From positions 62,001-126,000 of the forward strand of contig NZ_JAIWPU010000012.1 in the NCBI RefSeq assembly GCF_021191705.1: a stretch of DNA of 64,000 bases. The letters are read 5' to 3'. The stretch is from Proluteimonas flavola. GTDB taxonomy: Bacteria; Pseudomonadota; Gammaproteobacteria; Xanthomonadales; Xanthomonadaceae. Of this stretch, positions 9,700 to 22,501 are shown one piece after another. Below the pieces are notes generated by a model. The model made no database searches. It had not been told where the DNA came from and was given only the letters and a program-made list of their open reading frames with translations. Position numbers and translations under genes: made by a program. The number at the start of each line of letters is the position of its first letter. The stretch's first letter is position 1.

Positions 9700-11433
9700 T
9701 CAAGGCATCCGCCCGCGCTGGAACAGGACCCACTCCAGCGCCAGCAGCAGTCCGGCGGCGAGCAGCAGCCATGTGACGAAACGGCCGGAGGCCCGCGCGC
9801 CGGGCGCGGCGGCCGTCTCCATGCCCGGGATGGCTTCGGCGGCGGCCAGCGTCGCCTGGCGGTCGACCAGCGACACCGCCAGCGGGCGCTCGCCCAGTCG
9901 CTGCGCGCCGGCCTCGCCCAGGTACACGCCGCTGCCGCCGAGCCGGCGCTCGAGCAGGACGGTGTCTTCCACCTGGCCATGCAGCGCGGACTGGTCCGGC
10001 AACGGCCGGCCGGCCTGCGCATACGGAATCCACGCCGGTTGCCCGGCCAGCCAGCGCAGGCTCTGCGAGACGAACAGCGGCATCGCGGCGGATCCGGCGA
10101 AACCGGCGTCCTCGGCGAACAGTTCGCCCCAGACAGACACCGACCTGCGCGCCGCCGGCTGCAGGTCGATCGCGATCTCCCGGCCCAGCCGGTCCGCCAG
10201 CGCGGTCGCATCCATCCGTGCCAGGCCGAGGCGGCCAGCGCCGGGTCGCGCCAGGTCGTCGGCCAGTGCCGCCCGCTCGGCATCGCCGCGATAGGCGAAC
10301 ACGAAGGCGGCCGCCTGCGACGCCGGCCCGGTGAGCACCAGCGCCGGCCTGTCCTGCACATCCGGCTCGCTATCGAGGCGGACCAGCACCTCGGCGTCGC
10401 CGGCCTCGCCCAGGCGCAACGCCGGATCGACTGCGAGCACATCGCGCACGACCGGGGGCACGCCCGCCGTCGCCGCCACCGCGATCCGGCGGCGCTGCGG
10501 CAGCCGCAGCGCGGCGCTGTCGTCTGCGGCGAACCCATCGCCCTCGCGCAGGTCCACGGCGAGTTCGCCGCCGTCCGCATCGAGGTCCTGCAGCAGGAAC
10601 CTGCCCGGTTTCAGCGCCACCGCAGCGGCGGGGTCGATCTCCTTCCCGTCCAGCGAAATGCGCAAGGCCTCCACACCCACCGGCCGGGTCCCGCTGGCCG
10701 CGGTCTCCAGCAGCACGTCCACCCTGTCCCACGCGCCGGAAGCGGCCGGCGCCGCGCCCAGGTTGACGATGCCGCGATTGTCCGCGACCGCGCCGGCTAG
10801 AGGGCCGTGGACGAGGGTGAAGTGCTCCGGCAGCTTCGCTCCGGCATCGCGGGCGACGCTCGCGGCGCCGTAGTAATGGACCGTCGCTTCGGCGCCGGCG
10901 CCCGCGCGCGCCGCCATCTCCGCCAGCCACGGCGCGAAGGCCGACGGATGCGCGCCGGCCTCGATTCCGTCCAGCCGTCCGGACAACAGCGCGGACCGTT
11001 CGTCGGCATCCAGCAGCTTGCTGTTCCAGGCATCGCCCAGATAGACCTCGCGGCGGCCGGCCGGTACGGTTGCGACGTCGGCGAGCAGGGCGCGCCGCGC
11101 CCGCGCGAACGCCTCGCCGTCCATCATCCGCGCCGAGGCGTCCAGATAGAACAGGTGCGCTCGTCCGTCCTGCGGCGCGGCCGCTTCAGGACCGGCGGCG
11201 GCCAGCCACAGCAGCAGCGCGATCAGCAGCGCCAGCAGGTAGGCCATCCAGTTGCGGAAGCGCTGGCGCAGCACGCGCGGCGGCATCTCCCCCGCGGCCT
11301 GGCGCCACAGCGCGGCAGCGGGCAGGCGCAGCACCCGCGGCCGCACCCGCAACTGCTGCAGGAGATACAGCGCCGCGGCGATCAGCAGGCCACCGAGGAC
11401 GACCACGGCGGCAGGGAAGGTGGCGAAGATCAC
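9700..11433 (-). CDS. BatA-like membrane protein with degenerate VWA domain
   Basis: 577-aa protein beginning with GTG, chosen because it overlaps the DUF58 stop as GTGA and leads directly into a hydrophobic segment (about 7-26). A second membrane helix spans 62-80 and a third lies near the C terminus. This N-terminal hairpin plus VWA layout is that of the aerotolerance regulator (BatA) N-terminal family. The VWA metal site is eroded: the DxSxS motif reads D98-A-S-A-R, so metal-dependent adhesion is doubtful here while the next gene keeps an intact site. The two may form a structural/active pair in the inner membrane (inference). Middle of the operon. Confidence 0.88.
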   Translation of the reverse strand: MIFATFPAAVVVLGGLLIAAALYLLQQLRVRPRVLRLPAAALWRQAAGEMPPRVLRQRFRNWMAYLLALLIALLLWLAAAGPEAAAPQDGRAHLFYLDASARMMDGEAFARARRALLADVATVPAGRREVYLGDAWNSKLLDADERSALLSGRLDGIEAGAHPSAFAPWLAEMAARAGAGAEATVHYYGAASVARDAGAKLPEHFTLVHGPLAGAVADNRGIVNLGAAPAASGAWDRVDVLLETAASGTRPVGVEALRISLDGKEIDPAAAVALKPGRFLLQDLDADGGELAVDLREGDGFAADDSAALRLPQRRRIAVAATAGVPPVVRDVLAVDPALRLGEAGDAEVLVRLDSEPDVQDRPALVLTGPASQAAAFVFAYRGDAERAALADDLARPGAGRLGLARMDATALADRLGREIAIDLQPAARRSVSVWGELFAEDAGFAGSAAMPLFVSQSLRWLAGQPAWIPYAQAGRPLPDQSALHGQVEDTVLLERRLGGSGVYLGEAGAQRLGERPLAVSLVDRQATLAAAEAIPGMETAAAPGARASGRFVTWLLLAAGLLLALEWVLFQRGRMP

Positions 11434-12359
11434 AGCACCAGTTCCCCGCCATCGAACAGCGCCGAGAGCTGTTCCAGCACATCGCCGTCGGCGTCCATCC
11501 GCAGCAGGCCGGACCCGCGCTCGCGGGCGAAGGCCCGCAGCGTTTCGTTGAACGCACGGTAGCCGCGCTTGTAGCGCTCGACCAGCTCCGGGGTCACGCG
11601 CACCTCGATGCGCGCCGGCGATTCGCCGTTCTCGATCGCCAGGTCGCCATGCAACGCCGGGTCCCGTTCCGGCTCGGCGTCGAGGATCCTGGTCATCTGG
11701 ACCAGCAGCACCTTGTGCGGCAGCCGGCGCATGCCGGCGACGACCGCCTCGATGCCGGCGTCGTCGAAGAAATCGGACACGATCACCACCAGTCCGCGAC
11801 GCAGCTTCAGGCTGGCCAGGCGCGCGACCGCCGACACCAGGTCCGTGTTGCCCAGCGGCGCGTACTCGGACAGGTGCCGGGCGACCCGGATCACGTTGTT
11901 GCGGCCGGAGATCGACCGCGCCTGCACGGTCATCTCGCCGGAGAACGGAAACAGCCCGACCGAATCGTGCTGGCCCAGCGCGATCGCCGCCAGCGCAAGC
12001 GTGGTCCTGAGCGCGGCGTCGATGCGCGGCGGGCTTTCCAGGAACATGCTGCGCGACACGTCCACCAGGAAATGGACCGGCATGTCCTGCCGCTCCTCGA
12101 ACACGCGCACGAACACGCGGCCCAGACGCCGGTAGATGTTCCAGTCGATCGCGCGCAGATCGTCGCCGGCCACGTAGGGCTTGAAGTCGGCGAAATCCGC
12201 GCCCTGTCCGCGTGCGGCCGTCGTCTGCTCGGCCAGCCGCCCGCCCTTCTGCGCCCGGGTCAGCCGCAGCGAGAACTGCTGCAGCCGCGCCAGGAAATCC
12301 GGATCGAACAGGCGTTCGAACGCGGGGTTCTCGACCATCGGCACGCCAGTCAGGTTCAT
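11430..12359 (-). CDS. DUF58 family protein
   Basis: 309-aa cytoplasmic protein of the DUF58 family, which almost always travels with MoxR ATPases. It has the family hallmark around residues 62-80 (Y-AGDD-R-IDW) followed by a VWA-like strand with D100-V-S-R-S, compatible with a MIDAS site. In Bat-type clusters DUF58 proteins are thought to be substrates or partners of MoxR. The chosen ATG overlaps the stop of the upstream 506-aa protein (ATGA). An internal Met at residue 8 (MVENPAF) is an alternative start. The stop overlaps the BatA-like GTG start. Reaction, if any, is unknown. Confidence 0.92.
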   Translation of the reverse strand: MNLTGVPMVENPAFERLFDPDFLARLQQFSLRLTRAQKGGRLAEQTTAARGQGADFADFKPYVAGDDLRAIDWNIYRRLGRVFVRVFEERQDMPVHFLVDVSRSMFLESPPRIDAALRTTLALAAIALGQHDSVGLFPFSGEMTVQARSISGRNNVIRVARHLSEYAPLGNTDLVSAVARLASLKLRRGLVVIVSDFFDDAGIEAVVAGMRRLPHKVLLVQMTRILDAEPERDPALHGDLAIENGESPARIEVRVTPELVERYKRGYRAFNETLRAFARERGSGLLRMDADGDVLEQLSALFDGGELVL

Positions 12360-13876
12360 TCGCCGTCGCCCCCGCCGCCGCGCTGCCTGGCGAAGAAATC
12401 CCGCAGCAACCGGTTGTCGGCGGCGGTGGCCGGAGGCTGCCCGATGGCGCCGGCATCGCCACGACGGTCGCCGCGCGCCTCGGCGCGGGTCGGTACCGCA
12501 TCCATCGGCGTCGGCGCAGCCGGACGTCCGATGCTGCTCACCCGTCCCGCGTTGCTCGTCCCGGCCAACCGGTCTTCCATCGGCACCGCCAGCAGCAGGC
12601 CGGAAATGCCGCGGCTCTTCTTCACGCCGTCGCTGCCCATGTTCTGGCCGTTTTGTCCCTCGCCGCTGTTGCCCTGGCCGTCCTGTCCCTGCCCCTGCCC
12701 CCGATCGCCCCGCTGGCTGCGGCTGGAAGGCTGCTCGCCGCGCCGGCTGTCCTGCGAAGCGCCGTTTCCCGGTGCCTCGCCCATCGGCGGCTGGCCGGCC
12801 GCGTCCTGCGGACTGCCGCTGCTGTCCCCGCTCCCGTCCAGCGGCGGCCGGTCCTCGCCGACGCCGTCATCGGACGCCACGCCGCCATCGGCCCTGGCGT
12901 CGCGGCCGGCCTGCGAGCCGGCACCGCCCGATTCGGCGGACGCGCCCGACCGACGCGACACCTCGCCGGACGTGCCGGCGCGCGCGTCGACATCTGCCAG
13001 CGCCGGCGCGAACGACGGCAACCATGGCTGCTGCGCGGAACCCGGCCGGCCCGGTGCGGCCTCCGGCCGTTGCCCGGGCTCGGAGGCCGCGCCGGCCGAC
13101 GCTTGCGCACCCGCCGCGCCGGCCGGCGTCGACACCGGTGCTGGCGAGATCGAGCCGGTTTCCGCCGCTTCGCCGCTGCCGGCGTCGCGCCGGACCGTCG
13201 CCGCATCCGCCAGTGTGGCCGTCTGCCCGTCCGCCAGGCGCCGGGCCTGTCCGGTGGTCGTCGATGCCTGCTCCGCCATCGCCGCGACCGCTGGGACCTC
13301 GACACCCCCAGCGCCGGTGTCCGCCGCCGCCGCGGGCCACCTCGCCTGCTGCAGCACGAACGCCAGTCCCATCACCAGCAGCGCCGCGAGCGCGAACGGC
13401 CAGCGGCCGTGGTCCAGCACCACCGGCGCCGGGTCGCGCCGGTCCGCCGACACCGCCAGCGCCCGCTCCAGCCAGGGGCGCGCCTCGTGCAGCGCAGCGG
13501 TCTCGAAACCGCTGCGCGCGCGCGCGCCGAGGAACTGGTCGGCGGTTTCCAGCCGGTCCTTCAGATCGAGCCGATGGTCGAGGAAGGCCAGCGCCGCGCG
13601 CCGGTCCGGTTTTTCCCCCGCGCGCAGCACCCGGTACGCCAGCAGCATGCACGCCGCCGGGAACATCAGCGCGGCGGCCAGTGCCGGCGCGACGTCCAGC
13701 TTCGCGAACCACCCGAAGGGCAGGCATGCCAGCGGCACGACCAGGGTCGCCGGCCACATCCAGGTCCAGGCCTTTTCCAGCGCGGCGCGCCGCGCCAGCC
13801 GCGACAAGTGTTGCCGCCCGCGTGCTTCCAGCCCTTGCAGCTGCCGTTCGATCTCCTGCTCGAAGCCCTGCGCCAT
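12356..13876 (-). CDS. Membrane protein with long low-complexity tail, first gene of VWA operon
   Basis: 506-aa protein of no family I can name with certainty. It starts MAQGFEQEIE with an amphipathic helix. Membrane segments lie at about 38-57, 63-83 and 160-177, with a charged cytoplasmic-looking stretch between the second and third. The C-terminal 300 residues are Ala/Gly/Ser/Asp/Gln-rich and low in complexity, with a Gly-Gln-Asp run, and look disordered. Position is the main clue: it is the first gene of an overlapping run with DUF58 and two VWA genes, so it is probably part of that envelope complex. A longer reading frame exists upstream, but this Met was preferred because the extra N terminus is unlike protein and would run into the divergent M16 promoter region. 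A half GTGCAAG repeat lies about 65 nt upstream. Confidence 0.78.
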   Translation of the reverse strand: MAQGFEQEIERQLQGLEARGRQHLSRLARRAALEKAWTWMWPATLVVPLACLPFGWFAKLDVAPALAAALMFPAACMLLAYRVLRAGEKPDRRAALAFLDHRLDLKDRLETADQFLGARARSGFETAALHEARPWLERALAVSADRRDPAPVVLDHGRWPFALAALLVMGLAFVLQQARWPAAAADTGAGGVEVPAVAAMAEQASTTTGQARRLADGQTATLADAATVRRDAGSGEAAETGSISPAPVSTPAGAAGAQASAGAASEPGQRPEAAPGRPGSAQQPWLPSFAPALADVDARAGTSGEVSRRSGASAESGGAGSQAGRDARADGGVASDDGVGEDRPPLDGSGDSSGSPQDAAGQPPMGEAPGNGASQDSRRGEQPSSRSQRGDRGQGQGQDGQGNSGEGQNGQNMGSDGVKKSRGISGLLLAVPMEDRLAGTSNAGRVSSIGRPAAPTPMDAVPTRAEARGDRRGDAGAIGQPPATAADNRLLRDFFARQRGGGGDGE

Positions 13877-13940
13877 CACCTTCGTCTTGCCTTCGACCCT
13901 TCCGCCAAATCGACGCTCCCCGCACTGTGCAACGCGAGTC

Positions 13941-13957
13941 TTGCACCAACCTGACCC
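13941..13957 (-). promoter_or_regulatory. Degenerate GTGCAAG repeat upstream of the VWA operon
   Basis: Read on the minus strand this is GGTTGGTGCAAG with a poorer half-site (GGGTCAG) 11 nt before the good one. It matches the site before moxR (GATTGGTGCAAG) and sits at a similar distance, about 65-81 nt, from the downstream start codon. An inverted copy (GTGCAA on the plus strand) lies at 13927-13932. The site is in the divergent gap shared with the M16 protease gene, so it could affect both. Confidence 0.45.
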
Positions 13958-14058
13958 ATGCCCGCGCCCGGCACGCTGCCATGGCGCCGATGCAAGCCTG
14001 CTGCAAGCTTGGCGTGTCCCAATGGCTCCGGACCGAACGCCACAACAGGAACGCCATC

Positions 14059-16812
14059 TTGATTCCAGTGAAGAAAGCCGCCATCGCCGCACTGCTGGCG
14101 GGCGCGATGCTCGCAGCACCCGCCGTGCTCGCGGCAGATACGAAAGGGGCCGGCACCGGCATCGAACAGCCGAAGATCGACTACGACCTGTTCACCCTGC
14201 CCAACGGTCTGACCACCCTGGTCCACACCAACCGCTCGGTGCCGACCGTCTTCGTCGGCGTATGGTATCGCGTCGGTTCCAGGGACGAACCGCAGGGCAG
14301 GACCGGCTTCGCCCACCTGTTCGAGCACCTGATGTTCCAGCCGACCGCGAACCGCCAGGGCGAGTACTTCCTGCCGCTGGACAAGGTCGGCGCGACCGGC
14401 ATGAACGGCACCACCAACATGGACCGGACCAGCTACTACCAGACCGTGCCCAGCAACGCGCTGGACCTGGCGCTGTGGCTGGAATCGGACCGCATGGCCC
14501 ACCTGCCGGGCGGCATCACCCAGGCGGTGCTCGACGAGCAGCGCGAGGTGGTCAAGAACGAGAAGCGGCAGGAGCAGCTGCAGCCCGGCGCCAAGGTGCA
14601 GGAACGCCACCAGCGCAACTACTACCCGGCCGGCCACCCGTATGCGCATACGGTGATCGGCTCGATGGAGGACCTCGACAACGCCACCCTGGACGACGTC
14701 AGGCACTGGTTCGAGGAACACTACGGCGCATCCAACGCCGTGCTGGTGCTCTCGGGCGATATCGACCTGGACACGGCGAAGGAGAAGGTCGCCCATTATT
14801 TCGGCGACGTGCCCGCCGGCAAGCCGATCGACCGGCTGGACCAGTGGATACCCGAATTCGCCAGGATCAAGCGCGACGTGATCCACGACAACGTCAGCGC
14901 GGCGAGCCTCTCCCGCACCTGGCCGCTGCCGAACGACGATCCGCGCCAGGCCACGCTGCTGCAGCTGGCCGCACGCACCCTGGCCGGGTCCAGGAACACG
15001 CTGCTGCACCGGTCGCTGGTGGACGAGCAGCGACTGGCACTGAACGTGACCGCCGGCGTGTCCAGCAACCAGCTCGACAGCAGCTTCGGGATCTCGATGG
15101 CCCTGCGCCCGGGCGTGACCCCCGAGCAGGCCGGGCTGGCGCTGGACGAGGCGCTGCGCAACTACTTCGCGCAGGGCCCGGACCAGGAGCGCCTGGACGC
15201 GATCATCCTCGGCAGCAACATCGCGCTGTTGCGCTCGCTGGAGAACAACGAATCGATCGGCATGCGCCTGGTCGGCGGCTATATCGACCACGGCGATCCG
15301 CTGTTCTTCAGCAGGCAGCTGCAATGGATCTCCGCAGCCGGCGCCGATGAACTGAAGGCACTGGCCAGGACGTGGCTCGACCGCCCCTACTACGAATCGC
15401 GGCTGCTGCCGCAACCGGCCACCGGCACCGGCACCGGTATGGTCGACCGCAGCCGCCTCCCCGAGGCGGACGGATTCGAGGGCAGGGTCGAGTTTCCGGA
15501 CATCGCCGAGGCCACGCTGGCCAACGGCATGAAGCTGGTCGTCGCCGAACGCCGCAACCTGCCCATCGTCGATGCCAGCCTGCAGTTCGACACCGGCAGC
15601 CTGGCCGAGCAGGGCTATGCCCCCGGCGTGGCCCAGCAGGCCTTCGGCCTGCTGCTGACCGGCACCGGCCAGTACGATGTCGCCGCGCTGGCGCGCCGGA
15701 TCGACCGGACCGGCGTCGCCATCAACAGTTCGGCCGGCAGCCGCCAGAGCGGCGTCAACTGGAGCGCGCTCGGCAACCGCCTCGACGAGGCCTTCGCCCT
15801 GGCCGCCGAAGTCGTGCGCAATCCGGCCTATCCGCAGGTGGAAATCGACAGGCTGCTGGACAACGTCGATGTGTCCTTCGATGGCTACGAGCGCACGCCG
15901 ATCAACTCGGCCGGCGCGCTCTACGCCCACGCCATCTGGGGTCCGGACCACCCCCTGGGCAGGATCGGCAGCCGGGAGGACGCCAGGAAGATCTCGCGCG
16001 AGGCCATCGTCCGCTTCCACCGCAACGAGGTCGGCCCGAACAACGCCACCCTCTATCTGATCGGCGATATCGACCTGGCCCAGGCCAAAGCGCTGGCCGA
16101 CAAACACTTCGGCGACTGGACGCCGGTCGCGCCCACGTCCTTCGACGACCTGCCGCCTGCCGGCGGAATCGAAGGCCGGATCATCCTGGTCGATGCGCCC
16201 GGCGCGGCGCAGAGCAGCATCGTGGCCGGCCACGTGGTCGCGCCCTTCGACAAGGACGCCGCCGCGACCGAGTCGCTGATGAACGCCGCGCTCGGCGCGG
16301 GCTTCCACAGCCGCCTGAACATGAACCTGCGCGAGGACAAGGGCTGGGCGTACGGGTTCAGCGGCGGCATCGGCAACGTCCCGGCAGGCCAGCGCGTGTT
16401 CACCGCCAGCGGCACCGTCCAGGCGGACATGACCGCACGGAGCATGGCCGAGATCCGCCGGGAGATCGTCGACTACGTCGCGACCCGGCCGATCGACGCG
16501 GCCGAACTGGAACGCGACCGCAGCGCCGCGATCCACGCCATCCCGTCCGGCTTCACCAGCAACGGCGCGTTCCTGTCCTCGATCGTGGGATCCGCGTCCT
16601 ACGGCCTGCCCTACGACCGCGCCGAGGGCGCGATGGAACGCCTGTCCCGGGTGACCCTCGAGCAGGTCCGGCAGCGCGCCCGCGACACCTTCAGGCCAGA
16701 GGCACTGACCTGGATCGTCGCCGGCGACCTGAAACTGATCGAACGGGACATCCGCGCACTGGACTTCGGCCCGGTCGAAGTCTGGGACGTCTACGGCAAC
16801 AGGCTGCGCTGA
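14059..16812 (+). CDS. Exported M16 family zinc metallopeptidase (twin-domain)
   Basis: 917-aa two-domain M16 peptidase. A TTG start is proposed, with AGGA 8 nt upstream, giving a clean signal peptide (IPVKKAAIAALL...APAVLA, about 25 residues). GTG at 14068 and ATG at 13981 are alternatives. The inverted zinc motif H86-L-F-E89-H90 lies in the first M16 domain, with the distal Glu in NEKRQ. The second half repeats the fold (FPDIAEATLANGMKLVVAE) but lacks HxxEH, as is normal for the inactive half of such proteins. Periplasmic proteolysis is the likely role. It is the only plus-strand gene inside the MoxR/VWA cluster, and divergent from its operon. A GTTCCGGG/CCCGGAAC hairpin at 16841-16862 follows the stop. 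Confidence 0.92.
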   Translation: MIPVKKAAIAALLAGAMLAAPAVLAADTKGAGTGIEQPKIDYDLFTLPNGLTTLVHTNRSVPTVFVGVWYRVGSRDEPQGRTGFAHLFEHLMFQPTANRQGEYFLPLDKVGATGMNGTTNMDRTSYYQTVPSNALDLALWLESDRMAHLPGGITQAVLDEQREVVKNEKRQEQLQPGAKVQERHQRNYYPAGHPYAHTVIGSMEDLDNATLDDVRHWFEEHYGASNAVLVLSGDIDLDTAKEKVAHYFGDVPAGKPIDRLDQWIPEFARIKRDVIHDNVSAASLSRTWPLPNDDPRQATLLQLAARTLAGSRNTLLHRSLVDEQRLALNVTAGVSSNQLDSSFGISMALRPGVTPEQAGLALDEALRNYFAQGPDQERLDAIILGSNIALLRSLENNESIGMRLVGGYIDHGDPLFFSRQLQWISAAGADELKALARTWLDRPYYESRLLPQPATGTGTGMVDRSRLPEADGFEGRVEFPDIAEATLANGMKLVVAERRNLPIVDASLQFDTGSLAEQGYAPGVAQQAFGLLLTGTGQYDVAALARRIDRTGVAINSSAGSRQSGVNWSALGNRLDEAFALAAEVVRNPAYPQVEIDRLLDNVDVSFDGYERTPINSAGALYAHAIWGPDHPLGRIGSREDARKISREAIVRFHRNEVGPNNATLYLIGDIDLAQAKALADKHFGDWTPVAPTSFDDLPPAGGIEGRIILVDAPGAAQSSIVAGHVVAPFDKDAAATESLMNAALGAGFHSRLNMNLREDKGWAYGFSGGIGNVPAGQRVFTASGTVQADMTARSMAEIRREIVDYVATRPIDAAELERDRSAAIHAIPSGFTSNGAFLSSIVGSASYGLPYDRAEGAMERLSRVTLEQVRQRARDTFRPEALTWIVAGDLKLIERDIRALDFGPVEVWDVYGNRLR

Positions 16813-16840
16813 GCACCTGTTCTGACCGCCGCCACCGGCC

Positions 16841-16862
16841 GTTCCGGGCGCTCCCCCGGAAC
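16841..16862 (+). terminator. Hairpin after the M16 peptidase gene
   Basis: GTTCCGGG and CCCGGAAC form an 8-bp perfect stem with a 6-nt loop, 28 nt after the stop codon. There is no clear T-run, so it may be a weak terminator or only an mRNA-stabilising stem. Confidence 0.35.
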
Positions 16863-17032
16863 GCCCGGCGCCCGGCCGACGCGATGGGATCGGCGGATCG
16901 CCCGCCCATGCCTGCGAAAAAAGCACGCATGCCTGCACCGCCCTGCCGGGGCCCGCTGCCTGCAGCCCGGACCGGGCCGCGGTCCCGCAAGCCGGGCGCG
17001 CCCGCCTGCCCCGGCGCCGCGCCACGCAAGAC

Positions 17033-17050
17033 AGCCGCGCAAGCGCGGCT
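17033..17050 (-). terminator. Hairpin downstream of moxR
   Basis: AGCCGCG CAAG CGCGGCT is a perfect 7-bp stem with a tetraloop, 29 nt past the moxR stop on the minus strand, followed by GTCTTGCG. Possible terminator separating moxR from the convergent M16 gene. The T-tract is weak. Confidence 0.35.
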
Positions 17051-17078
17051 CGGCTCTACGCCCCTGCGCGCGGGCGCC

Positions 17079-18098
<1,020 letters not shown>

Positions 18099-18150
18099 GT
18101 CGCTCCGATCATCGTTGAATGCGTTTCCATCGCAATCTCGCATGGCAGCC

Positions 18151-18167
18151 TTGCACCAATCTTGCAC
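18151..18167 (-). promoter_or_regulatory. Direct-repeat operator upstream of moxR
   Basis: On the minus strand the sequence is GTGCAAG-ATTG-GTGCAAG: two identical heptamers with an 11-bp period, 53-69 nt before the moxR start. Tandem half-sites with 10-11 bp spacing are the usual target of OmpR/PhoB-family regulators, and the regulator gene is immediately upstream. The same element occurs upstream of the TonB receptor (22146-22162). Confidence 0.6.
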
Positions 18168-18183
18168 CGCCGCCGCAGGGCGC

Positions 18184-18855
18184 TCATTCCTCGATCAGGC
18201 GATAGCCCACGCCACGGATGGACTGGATCCTGACCTGTCCGGTCTTCTCCGCGAGATTCTTGCGCAGCCGCGACACCTGCGATTCCAGGGAATTGGAACT
18301 GACGAACTTGTCGTAGCCGTAGACGCGCGCTTCCAGCGATTCGCGCGACACCGGCGCGCCGGGACGGCTCATCAGCGCCTCCAGCACCAGCGCCTCGGTC
18401 CGCCGCAGCGTCAACGGTTCGCCATCGACGAAGAAGACGCCGCTGTCGACGTCATGGACCAGCGCGCCCAGGCGCTTGACCTCGCGCGGCGCGTCGATGC
18501 GGTGGCGCAGCGCGTTCCTGATCCGCGCCAGCAGTTCGCGCGGCTCGAACGGCTTGATGACGTAATCGTGGGCGCCCGACTCCAGCCCCGCCAGCTTGTC
18601 GTCGATATCGGCCAGCGCGGTCAGCAGGACGAAGCGCTGCGGCCGGCTGCGTGCGGCGGCGAACGCGATCAGCGAGACGCCGTCCCCGTCCGGCAGCAGG
18701 CGGTCGAGCAGCACCAGGTCGAAATCGTTGCCGAGCACCGCGGCCCGCGCGATCGCCAGCGACGGGGCCAGGTCCACGACGAAGCCCTGCCGTTCCAGGA
18801 AAGCGACCAGCGTTTCGGCGATGTCGCCATCGTCTTCGACCAGCAGCAACCGCAT
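18184..18855 (-). CDS. OmpR/PhoB-family response regulator
   Basis: 223-aa regulator. The receiver domain has acidic residues E7-D8-D9, phospho-acceptor D51 (LVLLDRLLPDGDG) and Lys in VIKPFEP. A linker leads to a winged-helix trans-activation domain ending in the family signature (SQVSRLRKNL, IQSIRGVGYRLIEE). No histidine kinase gene is adjacent. The orphan kinase at 28-1443 ends the same cluster and is the best candidate partner (inference). The start has no strong ribosome site beyond GGAGTGCG just upstream. It is co-directional with moxR and probably controls it through the GTGCAAG repeats. Confidence 0.95.
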   Translation of the reverse strand: MRLLLVEDDGDIAETLVAFLERQGFVVDLAPSLAIARAAVLGNDFDLVLLDRLLPDGDGVSLIAFAAARSRPQRFVLLTALADIDDKLAGLESGAHDYVIKPFEPRELLARIRNALRHRIDAPREVKRLGALVHDVDSGVFFVDGEPLTLRRTEALVLEALMSRPGAPVSRESLEARVYGYDKFVSSNSLESQVSRLRKNLAEKTGQVRIQSIRGVGYRLIEE

Positions 18856-18899
18856 CGCACTCCTCCCGTCCGACGCCCCCGGACGTTCCCGACGATTAT

Positions 18900-18938
18900 G
18901 GCCGGGCGCCCGTCCCCGTGTGGGCAGGGCGCCCGGCC
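18900..18938 (-). terminator. Strong hairpin between TonB receptor and response regulator
   Basis: GGCCGGGCGCCC and GGGCGCCCGGCC are perfect 12-nt complements separated by 15 nt, right after the receptor stop codon. This is a likely terminator of the receptor transcript, although a T-run is lacking. Confidence 0.5.
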
Positions 18939-18944
18939 TCCGGC

Positions 18945-21953
<3,009 letters not shown>

Positions 21954-22145
21954 TTGTTGTTTCCCCCTGGGACTTGATGGCACGGCTTTCCAACGGAACC
22001 ACTCCCCGGTCCAGCCAGTTCCAACCCTCCCCGCAGCGCCTTCCTCATCGGGAAAGTGGCTGCTATCGGCTGAAAATCGGCGCCATTCGGTCCTGCACGG
22101 GGGCGTCAATCCCTTGACGTCCCGATCAGAATTAAGTGAAGAAGC

Positions 22146-22162
22146 TTGCACGAACCTTGCAC
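22146..22162 (-). promoter_or_regulatory. Direct-repeat operator upstream of TonB receptor
   Basis: On the minus strand GTGCAAG-GTTC-GTGCAAG, the same heptamer pair and 11-bp period as before moxR. It lies 193-209 nt before the proposed TTG start, further than at moxR, so the promoter may be distal. Confidence 0.55.
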
Positions 22163-22177
22163 ACCGCTGCGCCGGAT

Positions 22178-22423
22178 TCACCGGTGCGCAGCGCAGGCCG
22201 GGAGCACCGGCGCAACCTGGATCCCGGACGCCCTGGTGTCGATTCGACGGGCGCGATCGACAGCCGCGAGCGTGCGGACCGGCCCGCGCTTGAGCGCGCC
22301 GATGGCACTGGTGGTGATGCCCGACGAATGCCAGTCCCTGCCCATCCCCGCGCCGAACGACTGGAACCGGAACGGATGCGCCAGCCGCCGCAGCAGATCG
22401 GCGCTGCCGGTGCGTCGGGACAT
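22178..22423 (-). pseudogene. Truncated DUF763 family remnant
   Basis: An 81-codon frame begins MSRRTGSADL and jumps to LLRRLAHPF-FQSFG--MG-DWHSSGITTS-IGALKRG, which is the conserved DUF763 core as I recall it. Full-length DUF763 proteins are several hundred residues. Here about 40 residues after the N terminus and the entire C-terminal part are missing, and the tail after IGALKRG is unrelated. It is therefore read as an internally deleted, 3'-truncated relic. Family identification is from memory of the motif. Confidence 0.55.
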
Positions 22424-22501
22424 CGCGACCGCATGCGAACCACGCCTCTCAAACGCTGAGATCGTCTCCGTCCGATCGAGCCGACCCGGCGATCGAGCCC
22501 G

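Larger units (their letters stand above)
21954..22501. other. 548-nt gap between receptor and GH127 gene
   Basis: Holds the receptor promoter region, a perfect GTGCAAG repeat at 22146-22162 and the decayed DUF763 fragment at 22178-22423. No other gene is visible. Confidence 0.7.

Noticed and set aside
12181-14058. Long in-frame extension upstream of the M16 peptidase
   Set aside because: Arg/Pro-rich nonsense antisense to two operon genes; the real protein begins with a signal peptide at about 14059.
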